NCBI RefSeq assembly: GCF_012927165.1
Contig: NZ_JABBGA010000004.1
Location: forward strand, 1 to 64,000
Source: Zoogloea dura
Lineage (GTDB): Bacteria; Pseudomonadota; Gammaproteobacteria; Burkholderiales; Rhodocyclaceae
Direction of reading: 5' to 3'
Length of the DNA stretch: 64,000 nucleotides
Shown here piece after piece: positions 38,176 to 51,860 of this stretch; the stretch's first letter is position 1, and every line of letters starts with the position of its first letter. The translations under genes and the position numbers were made by a program. A model generated the notes under the pieces. It was not told the DNA's origin and ran no database searches. It was given only the letters and a program-made list of their open reading frames with translations.

Positions 38176-38892
38176 TCAGCAATAGACCAGCGTACCTTCA
38201 TCCTCGCCCATCACGACACGCTTGAGGGCGCCGCTCTTGAACAGGCTGAAGACGTTGATGGGCAGGCGCTGGTCGCGGCACAAGGCAAAGGCCGTCGCAT
38301 CCATCACCGCGAGATTGCGGGTGATCGCCTCGTCGAAGGAAATCCGGTTGAAGCGGGTCGCGGTCGGATCCTTCTTGGGATCTGCCGTGTAGATACCATC
38401 CACCTTGGTCGCCTTCAACACGATATCCGCACCAATCTCGGACCCGCGCAAAGCGGCGGCGGTGTCGGTGGTGAAGAAGGGATTGCCGGTACCGGCCCCG
38501 AAAATGACGACGCGTCCCTCTTCGAGGTAACGAATTGCCTTGCCCCTGATATAGGGCTCGACCACCTGGTCGATGCGCAGCGCCGACTGCACGCGCGCAT
38601 TGACCCCCGCGGCACGGAACGCGTCCGCGAGGGCCATTGCATTCATCACGGTGGCCAGCATCCCCATGTAGTCGGCAGTGGCGCGATCCATGCCGGTCGC
38701 TGCGCCTGCCATACCACGGAAGATATTGCCGCCGCCTATGACGACCCCGACCTCCACACCGAGACGGGTCACTTCGACCACATCGGCCACTATCCCAGCG
38801 ACCACGTCACGGTTGATACCGTAGGCGTCGTCACCCATCAGGGCTTCGCCGGAGAGCTTGAGGAGGATGCGTTTATAGGCGGGCTGGCTCAT
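38176..38892 (-). CDS. pyrH: UMP kinase
   Basis: 238 residues, amino-acid kinase fold. Phosphorylates [12 protein letters not shown] near the start, [27 protein letters not shown], and [13 protein letters not shown] are diagnostic. In the tsf-pyrH-frr order conserved across Proteobacteria; 15 bases after tsf. Confidence 0.97.
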   Translation of the reverse strand: MSQPAYKRILLKLSGEALMGDDAYGINRDVVAGIVADVVEVTRLGVEVGVVIGGGNIFRGMAGAATGMDRATADYMGMLATVMNAMALADAFRAAGVNARVQSALRIDQVVEPYIRGKAIRYLEEGRVVIFGAGTGNPFFTTDTAAALRGSEIGADIVLKATKVDGIYTADPKKDPTATRFNRISFDEAITRNLAVMDATAFALCRDQRLPINVFSLFKSGALKRVVMGEDEGTLVYC

Positions 38893-38907
38893 CGTGTTGA
38901 AGACCTC

Positions 38908-39807
38908 TTACTTTTGGGCAGCGGCGGCTGCGGCCTGGGCGGCCACTTCGGCGGCGAAGTCGGTCACCTTCTTCTCGATGCCTTCACCCACGATGTAGAG
39001 GGTGAAACCGGCAACGGAGGCGCCCTTGGCCTTCAGCAGCTGAGCAACGGTCTGCTTGCCGTCTTCGGCCTTGACGAAGACCTGGTCAAGCAGGGTCACG
39101 TCCTTCAGGAACTTCTGCACGGTGCCTTCGGCGATCTTCTCGAGCATGGCTTCCGGCTTGCCGGCTTCGCGGGCCTTCTCGATGGCGATACGACGCTCGA
39201 CATCCAGCAGCTCGGCGGGAACACCGGAGGCATCCAGGGACTTCGGCTTGGACGCGGCGATGTGCATGGCCAGATCCTTGGCCAGGGCTTCGTCGCCACC
39301 GACGAGGTCGATCAGCACGCCGATCTTGGAGCCGCCGTGGATGTAGCTGGCAGCAGCACCCTGGGCTTCGGTACGCACGAAGCGGCGGATGGACATGTTT
39401 TCGCCGATCTTGCCGATCAGGGCCTTGCGCACTTCCTCAACGGTCTGGCCGTTGATTTCGAGGGCGGACAGGGCTTCCACATCGGCGGGATTCTTGGTCG
39501 CCACGAGCTCGGCAACGTTCTTGACCAGGGCCAGGAAGTCGTCGTTCTTGGCCACGAAGTCGGTCTCGCAGTTCACTTCGACCATGGCGGCCAGCTTGGC
39601 ATCGGCAGAGATGTAGATGCCAACAATGCCTTCGGCGGTCACGCGGGCAGCCGCCTTGGAGGCCTTGTTACCCAGCTTGACACGCAGGATCTCTTCAGCC
39701 TTGTCCATATCGCCGGCGGCTTCGGACAGGGCCTTCTTGCACTCCATCATGGGCGCGTCGGTTTTCTCGCGCAGCTCCTTGACCATGCTTGCGGTGATTT
39801 CCGCCAT
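38908..39807 (-). CDS. tsf: elongation factor Ts
   Basis: 299 residues from ATG 39807 ([20 protein letters not shown] is the family N-terminus). Nucleotide exchange factor for EF-Tu. Contains the TDFVAKN motif (near 78-84) that contacts EF-Tu. Separated from rpsB by a hairpin at 39844-39870. A run of Ala ends the protein ([11 protein letters not shown]). Confidence 0.97.
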   Translation of the reverse strand: MAEITASMVKELREKTDAPMMECKKALSEAAGDMDKAEEILRVKLGNKASKAAARVTAEGIVGIYISADAKLAAMVEVNCETDFVAKNDDFLALVKNVAELVATKNPADVEALSALEINGQTVEEVRKALIGKIGENMSIRRFVRTEAQGAAASYIHGGSKIGVLIDLVGGDEALAKDLAMHIAASKPKSLDASGVPAELLDVERRIAIEKAREAGKPEAMLEKIAEGTVQKFLKDVTLLDQVFVKAEDGKQTVAQLLKAKGASVAGFTLYIVGEGIEKKVTDFAAEVAAQAAAAAAQK

Positions 39808-39843
39808 GCTTGCTCCTAATAGATCTATGGGTTTGGATTCAGT

Positions 39844-39870
39844 CGATCGGGCGCCCAAAGCGCCCGATCG
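39844..39870. other. rpsB-tsf intercistronic hairpin
   Basis: A perfect 11-bp stem (CGATCGGGCGC 39844-39854, GCGCCCGATCG 39860-39870) with a 5-base loop CCAAA. On the transcribed (-) strand no T-run follows, so it is not a full terminator. It may be an attenuator or RNA-stability element that sets different rpsB and tsf levels, as known for the E. coli rpsB-tsf pair. Confidence 0.55.
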
Positions 39871-39878
39871 CAAAAAGA

Positions 39879-40631
39879 TCAGGCCTGTTCTTCAGCGCTG
39901 TCTTCGACTTCCACGAACTCGTCGGAACCGGCCGCGACGATTTCCTGGATCACCTGGTTCTTGCCTTCGAGCACGGCATCGGCCACGCCACGGGCGTACA
40001 GACGGATCGCACGGGAGGAGTCATCGTTACCCGGGATCACGAAATCCACGCCTTCAGGGGTGTGGTTGGTATCGACCACGGCCACAACCGGGATGCCCAG
40101 CTTGTTGGCTTCGGTGATGGCGATCTTGTGGTAACCCACGTCGATCACGAACAGGGCATCCGGCAGACCGCCCAGATCCTTGATGCCGCCCAGGCTCTTC
40201 TGCAGCTTCTCGAGCTCGCGGGAGGCCATCAGGGCTTCTTTCTTGGAAAGGCGCTCGATGGAGCCGTCTTCCACCATGGCTTCCATGTCCTTCAGGCGCT
40301 TGATGGAAACCTTGACGGTCTTGAAGTTGGTGAGCATGCCGCCCAGCCAGCGCTCGTCAACATAGGGCAGACCGGCACGACGGGCTTCTTCAGCCACGAT
40401 TTCGCGAGCCTGACGCTTGGTGCCGACGCACAGGATGGTGCCGCGGTTGGCCGCCAGCTTGCGCACGAAATCCATCGCCTCGTTGTACTTGACGAGGGTC
40501 TTTTCGAGGTTGACGATGTGGATCTTGTTGCGCTGACCGAAGATGTACGGTGCCATCTTCGGGTTCCAGAAACGGGTTTGGTGGCCGAAGTGAACGCCCG
40601 CTTCGAGCATTTGACGCATGGTGACAGACAT
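39879..40631 (-). CDS. rpsB: 30S ribosomal protein S2
   Basis: 250 residues from ATG 40631. The N-terminus [22 protein letters not shown] is diagnostic, as are [27 protein letters not shown] and the [17 protein letters not shown] segment. First gene of the long - strand operon; strong promoter at 40794-40823 with a leader of about 155 nt. Confidence 0.98.
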   Translation of the reverse strand: MSVTMRQMLEAGVHFGHQTRFWNPKMAPYIFGQRNKIHIVNLEKTLVKYNEAMDFVRKLAANRGTILCVGTKRQAREIVAEEARRAGLPYVDERWLGGMLTNFKTVKVSIKRLKDMEAMVEDGSIERLSKKEALMASRELEKLQKSLGGIKDLGGLPDALFVIDVGYHKIAITEANKLGIPVVAVVDTNHTPEGVDFVIPGNDDSSRAIRLYARGVADAVLEGKNQVIQEIVAAGSDEFVEVEDSAEEQA

Positions 40632-40793
40632 TGTGTGACTCCAATACAGAGGTTTGACCGCCGCCCGACCTGCCCGGCCCGCCAATGCGGCGCCGAACAC
40701 TGCCTCGAACACCCGGCCTTCAGCCGTGGCGCCCCGGACCTCAATGGGCCGGACGTGTGAATTTTGCCCAGCTCAATACCAGACAAGCCTCCG

Positions 40794-40823
40794 ATTATAT
40801 CAGCTTTCCATTACCTCCCTCAA
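40794..40823 (-). promoter_or_regulatory. strong sigma-70 promoter of rpsB
   Basis: On the - strand, TTGAGG (40823-40818) and a perfect TATAAT (40799-40794) are separated by 18 bases, and TGA precedes the -10 to make an extended -10. Transcription should start near 40787, leaving an untranslated leader of about 155 nt to 40632. Control of rpsB by its own product through this leader is known in E. coli and only inferred here. The gap 40632-40914 otherwise holds nothing I can name. Confidence 0.75.
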
Positions 40824-40914
40824 GACCGGCTCCACAGAACGATGAGCGGCCAGATTGCCCGGGCGGGCCGCATGAGCTAGCCTAGCGCGTTCGACACCCA
40901 AACCAAGAGTTTCC

Positions 40915-41736
40915 ATGAGCGTCACCATAAAAACACCGGACGAAATCGAGAAGATGCGCATTGCCGGCCGTCTCGGCTCGGAAGTCCTGGACTACATCAC
41001 CCCCTTCGTGAAGCCTGGCGTCACCACCGCCGAGGTTGACCGCCTGTGCCACGACTACATGGTCAACGTGCAGGGCTGCATTCCCGCGCCGCTGAATTAC
41101 GCGCCGCCGGGCTACAGCCCCTACCCCAAGTCGATCTGCACCTCGATCAACCACCAGGTCTGCCATGGCGTCCCCGGCGACAAGGTGCTCAAGAAGGGCG
41201 ACATCGTCAATCTGGACATCACCGTCATCAAGGACGGCTACCACGGCGACACCAGCCGCATGTTCCTGGTGGGCGGTGACAACAATTGCAGCATCCTGGC
41301 CCGCCGCCTGTGCCAGATCACCTACGAATGCCTGTGGCTGGGCATCGCTCAGGTCAAGCCGGGCGCCCATCTCGGCGACATCGGCCACGTCATCCAGAAG
41401 CACGCCGAAGGCAACGGCTTCTCGGTGGTCCGTGAGTTCTGCGGCCATGGCATCGGCGCCAAGTTCCACGAGGACCCGCAGGTGCTGCACTACGGCAAGC
41501 CGGGTACCGGCATCGAGCTCAAGCCGGGCATGATCTTCACCATCGAACCGATGATCAACGCCGGCAAGGCAGCCATCTCCGAACTGCCCGACGGCTGGAC
41601 CATCGTCACCCGCGACCGCAGCCTGTCGGCCCAGTGGGAGCACATGATCCTCGTCACCGAGACAGGCGTGGAAGTCCTCACCCTTTCGGCCGGCTCCCCG
41701 CCGCGCCCGGACATCGTCGCCAACCTCCTTCCCTGA
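40915..41736 (+). CDS. map: methionine aminopeptidase type I
   Basis: 273 residues. Removes N-terminal Met from new proteins. Metal ligands: LDITVIKDGYHGDTSRMF (two Asp), CGHGIGAKFHEDPQVLHYG (His), and the two Glu in TIEPMIN and QWEHMILVTE. Divergent from rpsB and 13 bases before glnD. Confidence 0.97.
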   Translation: MSVTIKTPDEIEKMRIAGRLGSEVLDYITPFVKPGVTTAEVDRLCHDYMVNVQGCIPAPLNYAPPGYSPYPKSICTSINHQVCHGVPGDKVLKKGDIVNLDITVIKDGYHGDTSRMFLVGGDNNCSILARRLCQITYECLWLGIAQVKPGAHLGDIGHVIQKHAEGNGFSVVREFCGHGIGAKFHEDPQVLHYGKPGTGIELKPGMIFTIEPMINAGKAAISELPDGWTIVTRDRSLSAQWEHMILVTETGVEVLTLSAGSPPRPDIVANLLP

Positions 41737-41749
41737 CCCGTCCGCCAAG

Positions 41750-44341
41750 ATGTCCGAATCAGCACCCATCCTGTCGCCCGACACCACGCGGGCACTGATC
41801 ACCCGCTACAAGACGCGCCTGAAGACCGGCGGCGAAGCCCTCCGCGAGGCATACGAGGCCCGCCCGCTGACAGACCCGATCCTGAAGGGGCGCTCCCATC
41901 TGGTGGATGCGGTGCTGGCCGACCTCTGGCAGGACTTCCAGCTGCCCGCCGGCGCCAGCCTTGTCGCGGTGGGCGGTTATGGGCGGGAGGAGCTCTTCCC
42001 CTGTTCGGACGTCGACCTGCTATTCCTCCTCGACAGCGAAGCGGACGCCGACCTGGAAGAGCGCCTGGCACAGATGATCGGCCTGATCTGGGACATCGGA
42101 CTGGACATCGGGCACAGCGTGCGCACCGTGGCCGAATGCCTGGACGAGGCCGGCCGCGACGTGACGGTCATGACGAACCTCCTCGAGGCCCGCTTCATCC
42201 ACGGCAACCGGCAGCTCTACGACGCGTTTGAAACCGACCTGCGCGGTCTGCTCAACCCCGGCCAGTTCTTCAAGGCCAAGCGCCTGGAACAAGAGCAGCG
42301 CTACACCCGTCACAACGAGACCCCCTACTCCCTCGAGCCCAACTGCAAGGAGAGCCCCGGGGGGCTGCGCGACCTCCAGCTGATCGGCTGGATCAGCCGG
42401 GCCGCCGGCTTTGGCACGCACTGGCGCGACCTGGCCCGCCACAGCCTGATCACCGACGAGGAGGCCACCGAGCTGCGGGAGCTGGAGCGCTTCCTGCAGC
42501 ACGTGCGGATCCGCCTGCACCACCTGACCGGCCGGCGCGAAGACCGCCTGCTGTTCGACCACCAGGAAAAGCTCGCCCGCAAGTTCGGCTACGACGCCAC
42601 CGAGACCCGGCGGGCCTCGGAAGTCTTCATGCAGGAGTACTACCGGACGGCCAAGAAGGTCACCCAGCTCAACACCATCCTGCTGCAGAACTTCGGGGTC
42701 GAGTTCTTCCCCAACCGCTACCCGGCGGCCATCAACATCAACGAACGCTTCCAGTGCGTCCGCGAGCTTCTGGACGTACGCGACGAAGGCGTCTTCGACC
42801 GCCACCCGAGCGCCCTGCTCGAGTGCTTCCTGCTCCTCGAGCAGCGCTCCGAGCTCAAGGGCATGACGGCCCGCACCCTGCGCGCCCTGTGGCGCGGGCG
42901 CAAGCTGATCAATGCCGAGTTCCGCCAGAACCCGACCAACCGCGCCCTCTTCCTGCGCCTGCTGCAGCAGCGCCGCGGCGTGGTGCACGAACTGCGCCGG
43001 ATGAACCAGTACGGCATCCTGAGCTTCTACCTGCCGGCCTGGCGCCGCATCGTCGGCCAGATGCAGCACGACCTGTTCCACGTCTACACCGTTGACCAGC
43101 ACATCCTGCAGGTGCTGCGCAACGTGCGCCGCTTCATGGTGGCCGAGCACGCCCACGAATACCCGCTGCTGACACGCATCTGCACCGGCTTCGAGAAACC
43201 GTGGCTGATCTACATCGCCGCGCTGTTCCACGACATCGCCAAGGGGCGCGGCGGCGACCACTCCAAGCTGGGCATGAAGGACGCCCGCGACTTCTGCGAA
43301 GCCCACGGTCTCGAAGAACCGGACACCGCGCTGGTGGTATGGCTGGTCGAGCACCACCTGTCGATGTCCAACGTGGCGCAGAAGCAGGATCTCTCAGACC
43401 TCGAAGTCATCCAGCGCTTCGCCACTCTGGTGGGCAACGAGCGCTATCTAAACGCCCTCTACATCCTCAGCCATGCCGACATCCGCGGCACCAGCCCGAA
43501 GGTATGGAACGGCTGGAAGGGCAAGCTGCTTGAGGATCTCTACTTCGCCACCCAGCGCCTGCTGCGCGGGGCAACACCGCAACAGGCGCTGGGCACCCCG
43601 ATCCGCCAGGAGGACGCCCGCAACCTGCTGCGCTACTACGGCCTGCGCCCCGGCACCGAGGACACGCTGTGGGATCAGCTCGACACCGTGTACTTCCTGC
43701 GGCACGACGCCGAAGACATCGCCTGGCATGCGCGCATGCTCTATTTCCGCGTGGAAACCGGCGAGCCCATCGTCAAGGCACGCTTGAGCCATGTTGGCGA
43801 AGGCCTGCAGGTGATGGTCTACATGAAGGACCAGAAGGATCTCTTCATGCGCCTGTGCGGATTCTTCAGCCGGCTGGGCTTCTCCATCGCCGACGCCAAG
43901 ATCCACACCACCCGCCATGGCTACGCTCTCGACAGCTTCGTGCTGCTCGACCCGGGCCAGGAACTCCATTATCGGGACCTGATCAACCTGCTCGAGCACG
44001 ACCTGACCGAGAGGCTGGCCACCCATGCCCCGGTAGACCGGCCCGCCGGCGGCCGCCTGTCCCGCGAGGTCAAGCACTTCCCGATCACCCCCGAGGTCAG
44101 CATCCGCCCGGACGAGCGGGGACAGCACCACATCATGTCAGTCACCGCCGCGGATCGCCCGGGCCTGCTCTTCGGCGTTGCCGAAACCCTGGTGCACTAC
44201 GGAATCAACCTGCACACGGCGAAGATCGCAACCCTCGGCGAGCGCGTCGAGGACACCTTCCTGATCAGCGGACCCGGGTTGTCCCAGGACGCCCAGGTAC
44301 TGAAGATCGAATCCGACCTGCTGGAGAAGCTCGCCGTATAG
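41750..44341 (+). CDS. glnD: [protein-PII] uridylyltransferase/uridylyl-removing enzyme
   Basis: 863 residues. Senses glutamine and adds or removes UMP on PII. Nucleotidyltransferase domain with GGYGR (75-79) and Asp87/Asp89 in SDVDLLF; a GlnD-PII helical domain; an HD hydrolase domain with His494-Asp495 in LFHDIAKGRGGDHS; and two C-terminal ACT domains (from about 690 and 795). Complete length. The map-glnD order is common in Beta- and Gammaproteobacteria. Confidence 0.97.
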   Translation: MSESAPILSPDTTRALITRYKTRLKTGGEALREAYEARPLTDPILKGRSHLVDAVLADLWQDFQLPAGASLVAVGGYGREELFPCSDVDLLFLLDSEADADLEERLAQMIGLIWDIGLDIGHSVRTVAECLDEAGRDVTVMTNLLEARFIHGNRQLYDAFETDLRGLLNPGQFFKAKRLEQEQRYTRHNETPYSLEPNCKESPGGLRDLQLIGWISRAAGFGTHWRDLARHSLITDEEATELRELERFLQHVRIRLHHLTGRREDRLLFDHQEKLARKFGYDATETRRASEVFMQEYYRTAKKVTQLNTILLQNFGVEFFPNRYPAAININERFQCVRELLDVRDEGVFDRHPSALLECFLLLEQRSELKGMTARTLRALWRGRKLINAEFRQNPTNRALFLRLLQQRRGVVHELRRMNQYGILSFYLPAWRRIVGQMQHDLFHVYTVDQHILQVLRNVRRFMVAEHAHEYPLLTRICTGFEKPWLIYIAALFHDIAKGRGGDHSKLGMKDARDFCEAHGLEEPDTALVVWLVEHHLSMSNVAQKQDLSDLEVIQRFATLVGNERYLNALYILSHADIRGTSPKVWNGWKGKLLEDLYFATQRLLRGATPQQALGTPIRQEDARNLLRYYGLRPGTEDTLWDQLDTVYFLRHDAEDIAWHARMLYFRVETGEPIVKARLSHVGEGLQVMVYMKDQKDLFMRLCGFFSRLGFSIADAKIHTTRHGYALDSFVLLDPGQELHYRDLINLLEHDLTERLATHAPVDRPAGGRLSREVKHFPITPEVSIRPDERGQHHIMSVTAADRPGLLFGVAETLVHYGINLHTAKIATLGERVEDTFLISGPGLSQDAQVLKIESDLLEKLAV

Positions 44342-44409
44342 AGCCAGGACAATTCGCGGCGCTGTCAGAAGGATTCAGCCGCGCCACCAGGCAGCACGGG
44401 ACGGAGCGT

Positions 44410-44943
44410 TCAATCGTCGCTCGCGAGCGAAGCATCCGGGAACAGCACCTCGGTGAAACCGAAGCGCGAAAAATCCCGGACGCGCATCGGATACAGCACC
44501 CCGTCCAGGTGATCGCACTCATGCTGCACGACGCGGGCATGAAAGCCTTCGGCGCGCCTGTCGATGGGGCTCCCCGTTTCATCAAAGCCGGAATACTGCA
44601 GCGACCTCCAGCGCGGCACCCAGCCGCGCAGGCCCGGCACCGACAGACAACCTTCCCACCCCCCCTCCTCGTCTTCACCGAGCGGTGTCAGCAGGGGATT
44701 GATCAGCACGGTATCGGGCACCGCGCTTGCATCAGGGTAGCGCGGGCTGGGCCCGCCACCGAAGATCACCACCCGCAGATCGACACCGATCTGCGGCGCG
44801 GCCAGCCCGGCACCATTGAGATGGGCCATGGTATCCCGCATGTCGCGGATCAAGGCCGCCAGCTCCGGCGTGCCAAATACCTCGACCGGCTGCGCCCGCC
44901 TCAGCAGGCGCGAGTCACCCATGCGCAGGACTTCGCGGATCAT
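44410..44943 (-). CDS. def: peptide deformylase
   Basis: 177 residues. Removes formyl from fMet. Motif 1 [10 protein letters not shown] (44-53), motif 2 EGCLSVP with metal Cys, motif 3 QHECDHLDG with metal His. Starts within the stop of the phosphorylase gene (ATGA). It converges on glnD. Confidence 0.96.
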   Translation of the reverse strand: MIREVLRMGDSRLLRRAQPVEVFGTPELAALIRDMRDTMAHLNGAGLAAPQIGVDLRVVIFGGGPSPRYPDASAVPDTVLINPLLTPLGEDEEGGWEGCLSVPGLRGWVPRWRSLQYSGFDETGSPIDRRAEGFHARVVQHECDHLDGVLYPMRVRDFSRFGFTEVLFPDASLASDD

Positions 44944-45677
44944 GCTTCGCAGATGTGGTCGAGCACCTTGCGGACCCGCCCCATCGCCTCGCGCAGGACC
45001 AAGTCGATCTCGTCGAAACAGATCCGGTTGGTGCTGTTGGCACGGCCGGCCGCATAGTTGGCCACCACGTTGATGGCCGCATAGGGAATGCCCAGTTCGC
45101 GGGCCAGCGCAGCCTCCGGCATGCCGGTCATACCCACCACGTCGGCACCATCGCGCTCCAGGCGGTTGATCTCGGCTGCCGTCTCGAGACGCGGGCCCTG
45201 GGTGGCCGCATAGACACCGCCATCGAAGACCTTCTCGCCGGCTGCCGCCCCCGCACGCAGGATGCGCTGGCGGATCCCGTCATCGTAGGGCTCGGTGAAA
45301 TCGATGTGCACCACGGGCTCGTCCGAACTCTCGTGGAAAGTGCTCTTGCGACCCCAGGTGTAATCGATGATCTGATCGGGCACCACCAGGGTCCCTGGAC
45401 ACAGATCCGCCCGGATGCCACCCACTGATGCCACAGAGATGATCGCGTCCACCTTCGCATTGTGGAGCGCCCACAGATTGGCCTGGTAATTCACCCGGTG
45501 CGGTGCGATGGTGTGGCCGTAGCCGTGACGGGCCAGGAAAACCACCGGCTTTTCACACAGTTTTCCGAAGGTCAACGCCCCTGAGGGCTCTCCGTAAGGG
45601 GTGCGCACCACCTCGCGGCGAATCAGGTCCAGGGTGGCCAACTGGGTCAGGCCGCTACCGCCAATGATTGCCAGCAT
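44940..45677 (-). CDS. S-methyl-5'-thioinosine phosphorylase (MTAP/PNP family)
   Basis: 245 residues of the MTA phosphorylase family: GGSGL at the N-terminus, [22 protein letters not shown], and [20 protein letters not shown]. The [11 protein letters not shown] pattern and shorter length fit the methylthioinosine-specific phosphorylases of Pseudomonas-type methionine salvage rather than human MTAP. Specificity is inferred. Co-transcribed with def, divergent from typA. Confidence 0.88.
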   Translation of the reverse strand: MLAIIGGSGLTQLATLDLIRREVVRTPYGEPSGALTFGKLCEKPVVFLARHGYGHTIAPHRVNYQANLWALHNAKVDAIISVASVGGIRADLCPGTLVVPDQIIDYTWGRKSTFHESSDEPVVHIDFTEPYDDGIRQRILRAGAAAGEKVFDGGVYAATQGPRLETAAEINRLERDGADVVGMTGMPEAALARELGIPYAAINVVANYAAGRANSTNRICFDEIDLVLREAMGRVRKVLDHICEA

Positions 45678-45765
45678 GCGTGGCTACTCCTCGAAAAAGC
45701 GTGTCGGGCGCGAATATTAGCACGGCCGGAGATCGCAACCTGTAATGCTGCGACGCGCAAAGACG

Positions 45766-45774
45766 TGCTAAAAT
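45766..45774 (+). promoter_or_regulatory. extended -10 promoter for typA
   Basis: TGCTAAAAT at 45766-45774 (TGn plus TAAAAT), 35 bases before the typA ATG, in an AT-rich patch. No good -35. Confidence 0.5.
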
Positions 45775-45808
45775 TTTATGTTTACAAGTACTTCCGGTAT
45801 CCAACCAC

Positions 45809-47623
<1,815 letters not shown>

Positions 47624-47664
47624 GCCACACCGGAATGTCTGCCGGACTCGCTCCGGCGGCAGCC

Positions 47665-47700
47665 AGCAAAAAGCGCGGCCCGAGGGTCGCGCTTTTTGCT
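47665..47700. terminator. bidirectional terminator between typA and galU
   Basis: A perfect 13-bp stem (AGCAAAAAGCGCG 47665-47677, CGCGCTTTTTGCT 47688-47700) with a 10-base loop. The A-run/T-run arms give T5 on both strands; it separates convergent typA and galU. Confidence 0.85.
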
Positions 47701-47750
47701 GGCCTTTTGCGTCTTTACAGCCGCCCTGGCGGGCGGCCGTGGAGACGCGC

Positions 47751-48634
47751 TCAGCAGTCGCAGCGGGAAGCCAGGAAGGCAGCGAACTCCGCCCCCACCT
47801 CCTGGTGGCGCAGCCCCAGCTCCACCGTAGCCTTGAGATAACCCAGCTTCGAACCGCAGTCGTAGCGCTTGCCGCGGAACTGGTAAGCCAGGATCGCCTC
47901 CTCCTGCAGCAGGGAGGCAATGGCGTCGGTGAGCTGCAGCTCACCGCCAGCCCCCGGCTTGAGCTGGCGCAGATGCTCGAAAATACGGCCTGTCAGGATG
48001 TAGCGGCCGATCACTGCCTGGGTCGACGGTGCCTCCTCCGGCTTCGGCTTCTCGACGATGCCCGTCACGCGCTGAAGCTCACCGCTGTTCTTCTCGGTAC
48101 TGACAATGCCATACTGGCGCGTCTCTTCCGGCGCCACGTTCATCACGCCGAGCACGGAACAGCGGTGGTAGTTGTAGACCTCAGTCATCTGCTTCATCAC
48201 CGGCGTGTCACCGAGGGAATCCACCAGATCGTCGGCCAGCAGCACGGCAAACGGCTCCTCACCGACCACGGACGCTGCGCAAAGCACCGCATGGCCAAGC
48301 CCCAGGGCCTCAGCCTGACGGATATAGATGCAGTTGACGTGGGACGGCACGGTGTCCCGCACGATCTTCAGCAGCTCCGCCTTGCCACGCATCTCGAGCT
48401 CGGTCTCGAGCTCGTAGGCCTTGTCGAAGTGGTCCTCGATGGCCCGCTTGGAACGGCCGGTGATGAACACCAGGTCGGTCATGCCGGCGGCCACCGCCTC
48501 CTCCACCGCGTACTGGATCAGCGGCTTGTCCACGATGGGCATCATTTCCTTGGGGCTCGCCTTGGTGGCCGGCAGGAAGCGGCTCCCCAGACCCGCCACC
48601 GGGAAAACGGCCTTTCTCACCTTCTTCAGCATCA

Positions 48635-48635
<1 letters not shown>
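47751..48635 (-). CDS. galU: UTP-glucose-1-phosphate uridylyltransferase
   Basis: 294 residues from ATG 48635, sharing bases with the ligA stop (TGATG); GGAGA lies just upstream. Makes UDP-glucose for glycolipids and capsule. Nucleotide motif [17 protein letters not shown], then EDHFD, ADDLVD and the [11 protein letters not shown] segment. Last gene of the smc-zipA-ligA-galU run. Confidence 0.97.
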
Positions 48636-50743
<2,108 letters not shown>

Positions 50744-51841
50744 TCAGGAGAACAGGCGGCGGGCCAGGGGCGAACCCGGCGCAATGCCGTACTCGGCCAT
50801 CTGCCCCTGATACTGTTCGATCTGTGCACGGATCAGGCCGGCGGCCTTCTCGCCAAAGGGGGAACGGTTGTCATCCACCACCGCCCCGTTGAGGGCCTCG
50901 GCCAGCTGCTGGGCCAGCGCCATCATGCGGTCGAAGGTCTTGACACCATCGGACACCCGCGGCACGTCGACGCTCAGGGTGACCCCCTGGGTGACGAGGC
51001 CGCGCATGTCCTCGGCCACGAACACGCCGGGCTCCAGGTTGCTCAGCACGAACTGGCTGTTCCCCGTTTCATCCAGCGCATGGAAGCAGCCATCGGTCAG
51101 CAGTTCAAGCCCTGCCGCCTCGGCCAGGCCACGCAACTTGGTGCCCGCGAACGGCAGGTCGCGCGCCACCACGTTGACGCCGATCTGGATATCCACCCCG
51201 GCACAGAAGCGGTCAAGTTCGGCTGCCTGGGCGACGGACTCGCCACGGGCCGGGAGGGACGGGATCGCCATGAAAATGTCGCACATGTGCTGCAGCCCGT
51301 CGCTCAGGCGGCCCAGGTCTGCATCAGAGGCAGGGCCGCGGCGATCCACCAGCTGGAGCGCCGCGCACACCCAGTGATAGGCGCCTGCGCTGTTGGGGCC
51401 GACCACTTCCCAGCGGTTGCCGGAGTCGGAAAAGCCGAACCAGCGCACCGGCTTTGCGATGCCGTCGAGCTGCTGGGCCGCCGCCTGCCACAGCCTGCCG
51501 GCCACGACGGGTTCGATGGATTCGATACGAACGACCCAGTCGGCACGCTCATCAACCTCCGCCGGCAAAAGCGGTGGCACGCGACGGGCGCTGGCATCCT
51601 TCACCGTCTTGGCGCTGGGCTGCACGCGGGGCGCGGACTCCGCGCCGATCACAGGTTCGACGCGCTCGGGCTTCAGCACACCGGCGGGCAGCTCGCTGAG
51701 CACGGGCTCCTGGACCGTCGGCGTGGCCGCCTCGATGGCCTTGCGCTGCTTGCGCTCCTGCCACTTGTTGAAGGCGAAGATGCCAACGACGACGACACCG
51801 CCGACGCCGACCAGACCCATTTGCAACTCACTCATTGCCAT
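50744..51841 (-). CDS. zipA: cell division protein ZipA-like
   Basis: 365 residues. N-terminal inner-membrane anchor (about 8-22; GLVGVGGVVVVGIF) followed by a short basic KWQERKQRK segment, a Pro/Glu-rich linker (40-100), and a C-terminal ZipA FtsZ-binding domain (about 210-350). Sequence identity to E. coli ZipA looks low; the call relies on architecture and its place between smc and ligA. Either ATG 51841 (AAGGGA upstream) or 51835 could be the start. Confidence 0.82.
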   Translation of the reverse strand: MAMSELQMGLVGVGGVVVVGIFAFNKWQERKQRKAIEAATPTVQEPVLSELPAGVLKPERVEPVIGAESAPRVQPSAKTVKDASARRVPPLLPAEVDERADWVVRIESIEPVVAGRLWQAAAQQLDGIAKPVRWFGFSDSGNRWEVVGPNSAGAYHWVCAALQLVDRRGPASDADLGRLSDGLQHMCDIFMAIPSLPARGESVAQAAELDRFCAGVDIQIGVNVVARDLPFAGTKLRGLAEAAGLELLTDGCFHALDETGNSQFVLSNLEPGVFVAEDMRGLVTQGVTLSVDVPRVSDGVKTFDRMMALAQQLAEALNGAVVDDNRSPFGEKAAGLIRAQIEQYQGQMAEYGIAPGSPLARRLFS

Positions 51842-51860
51842 CGATTTCCCTTGTTTCCGA

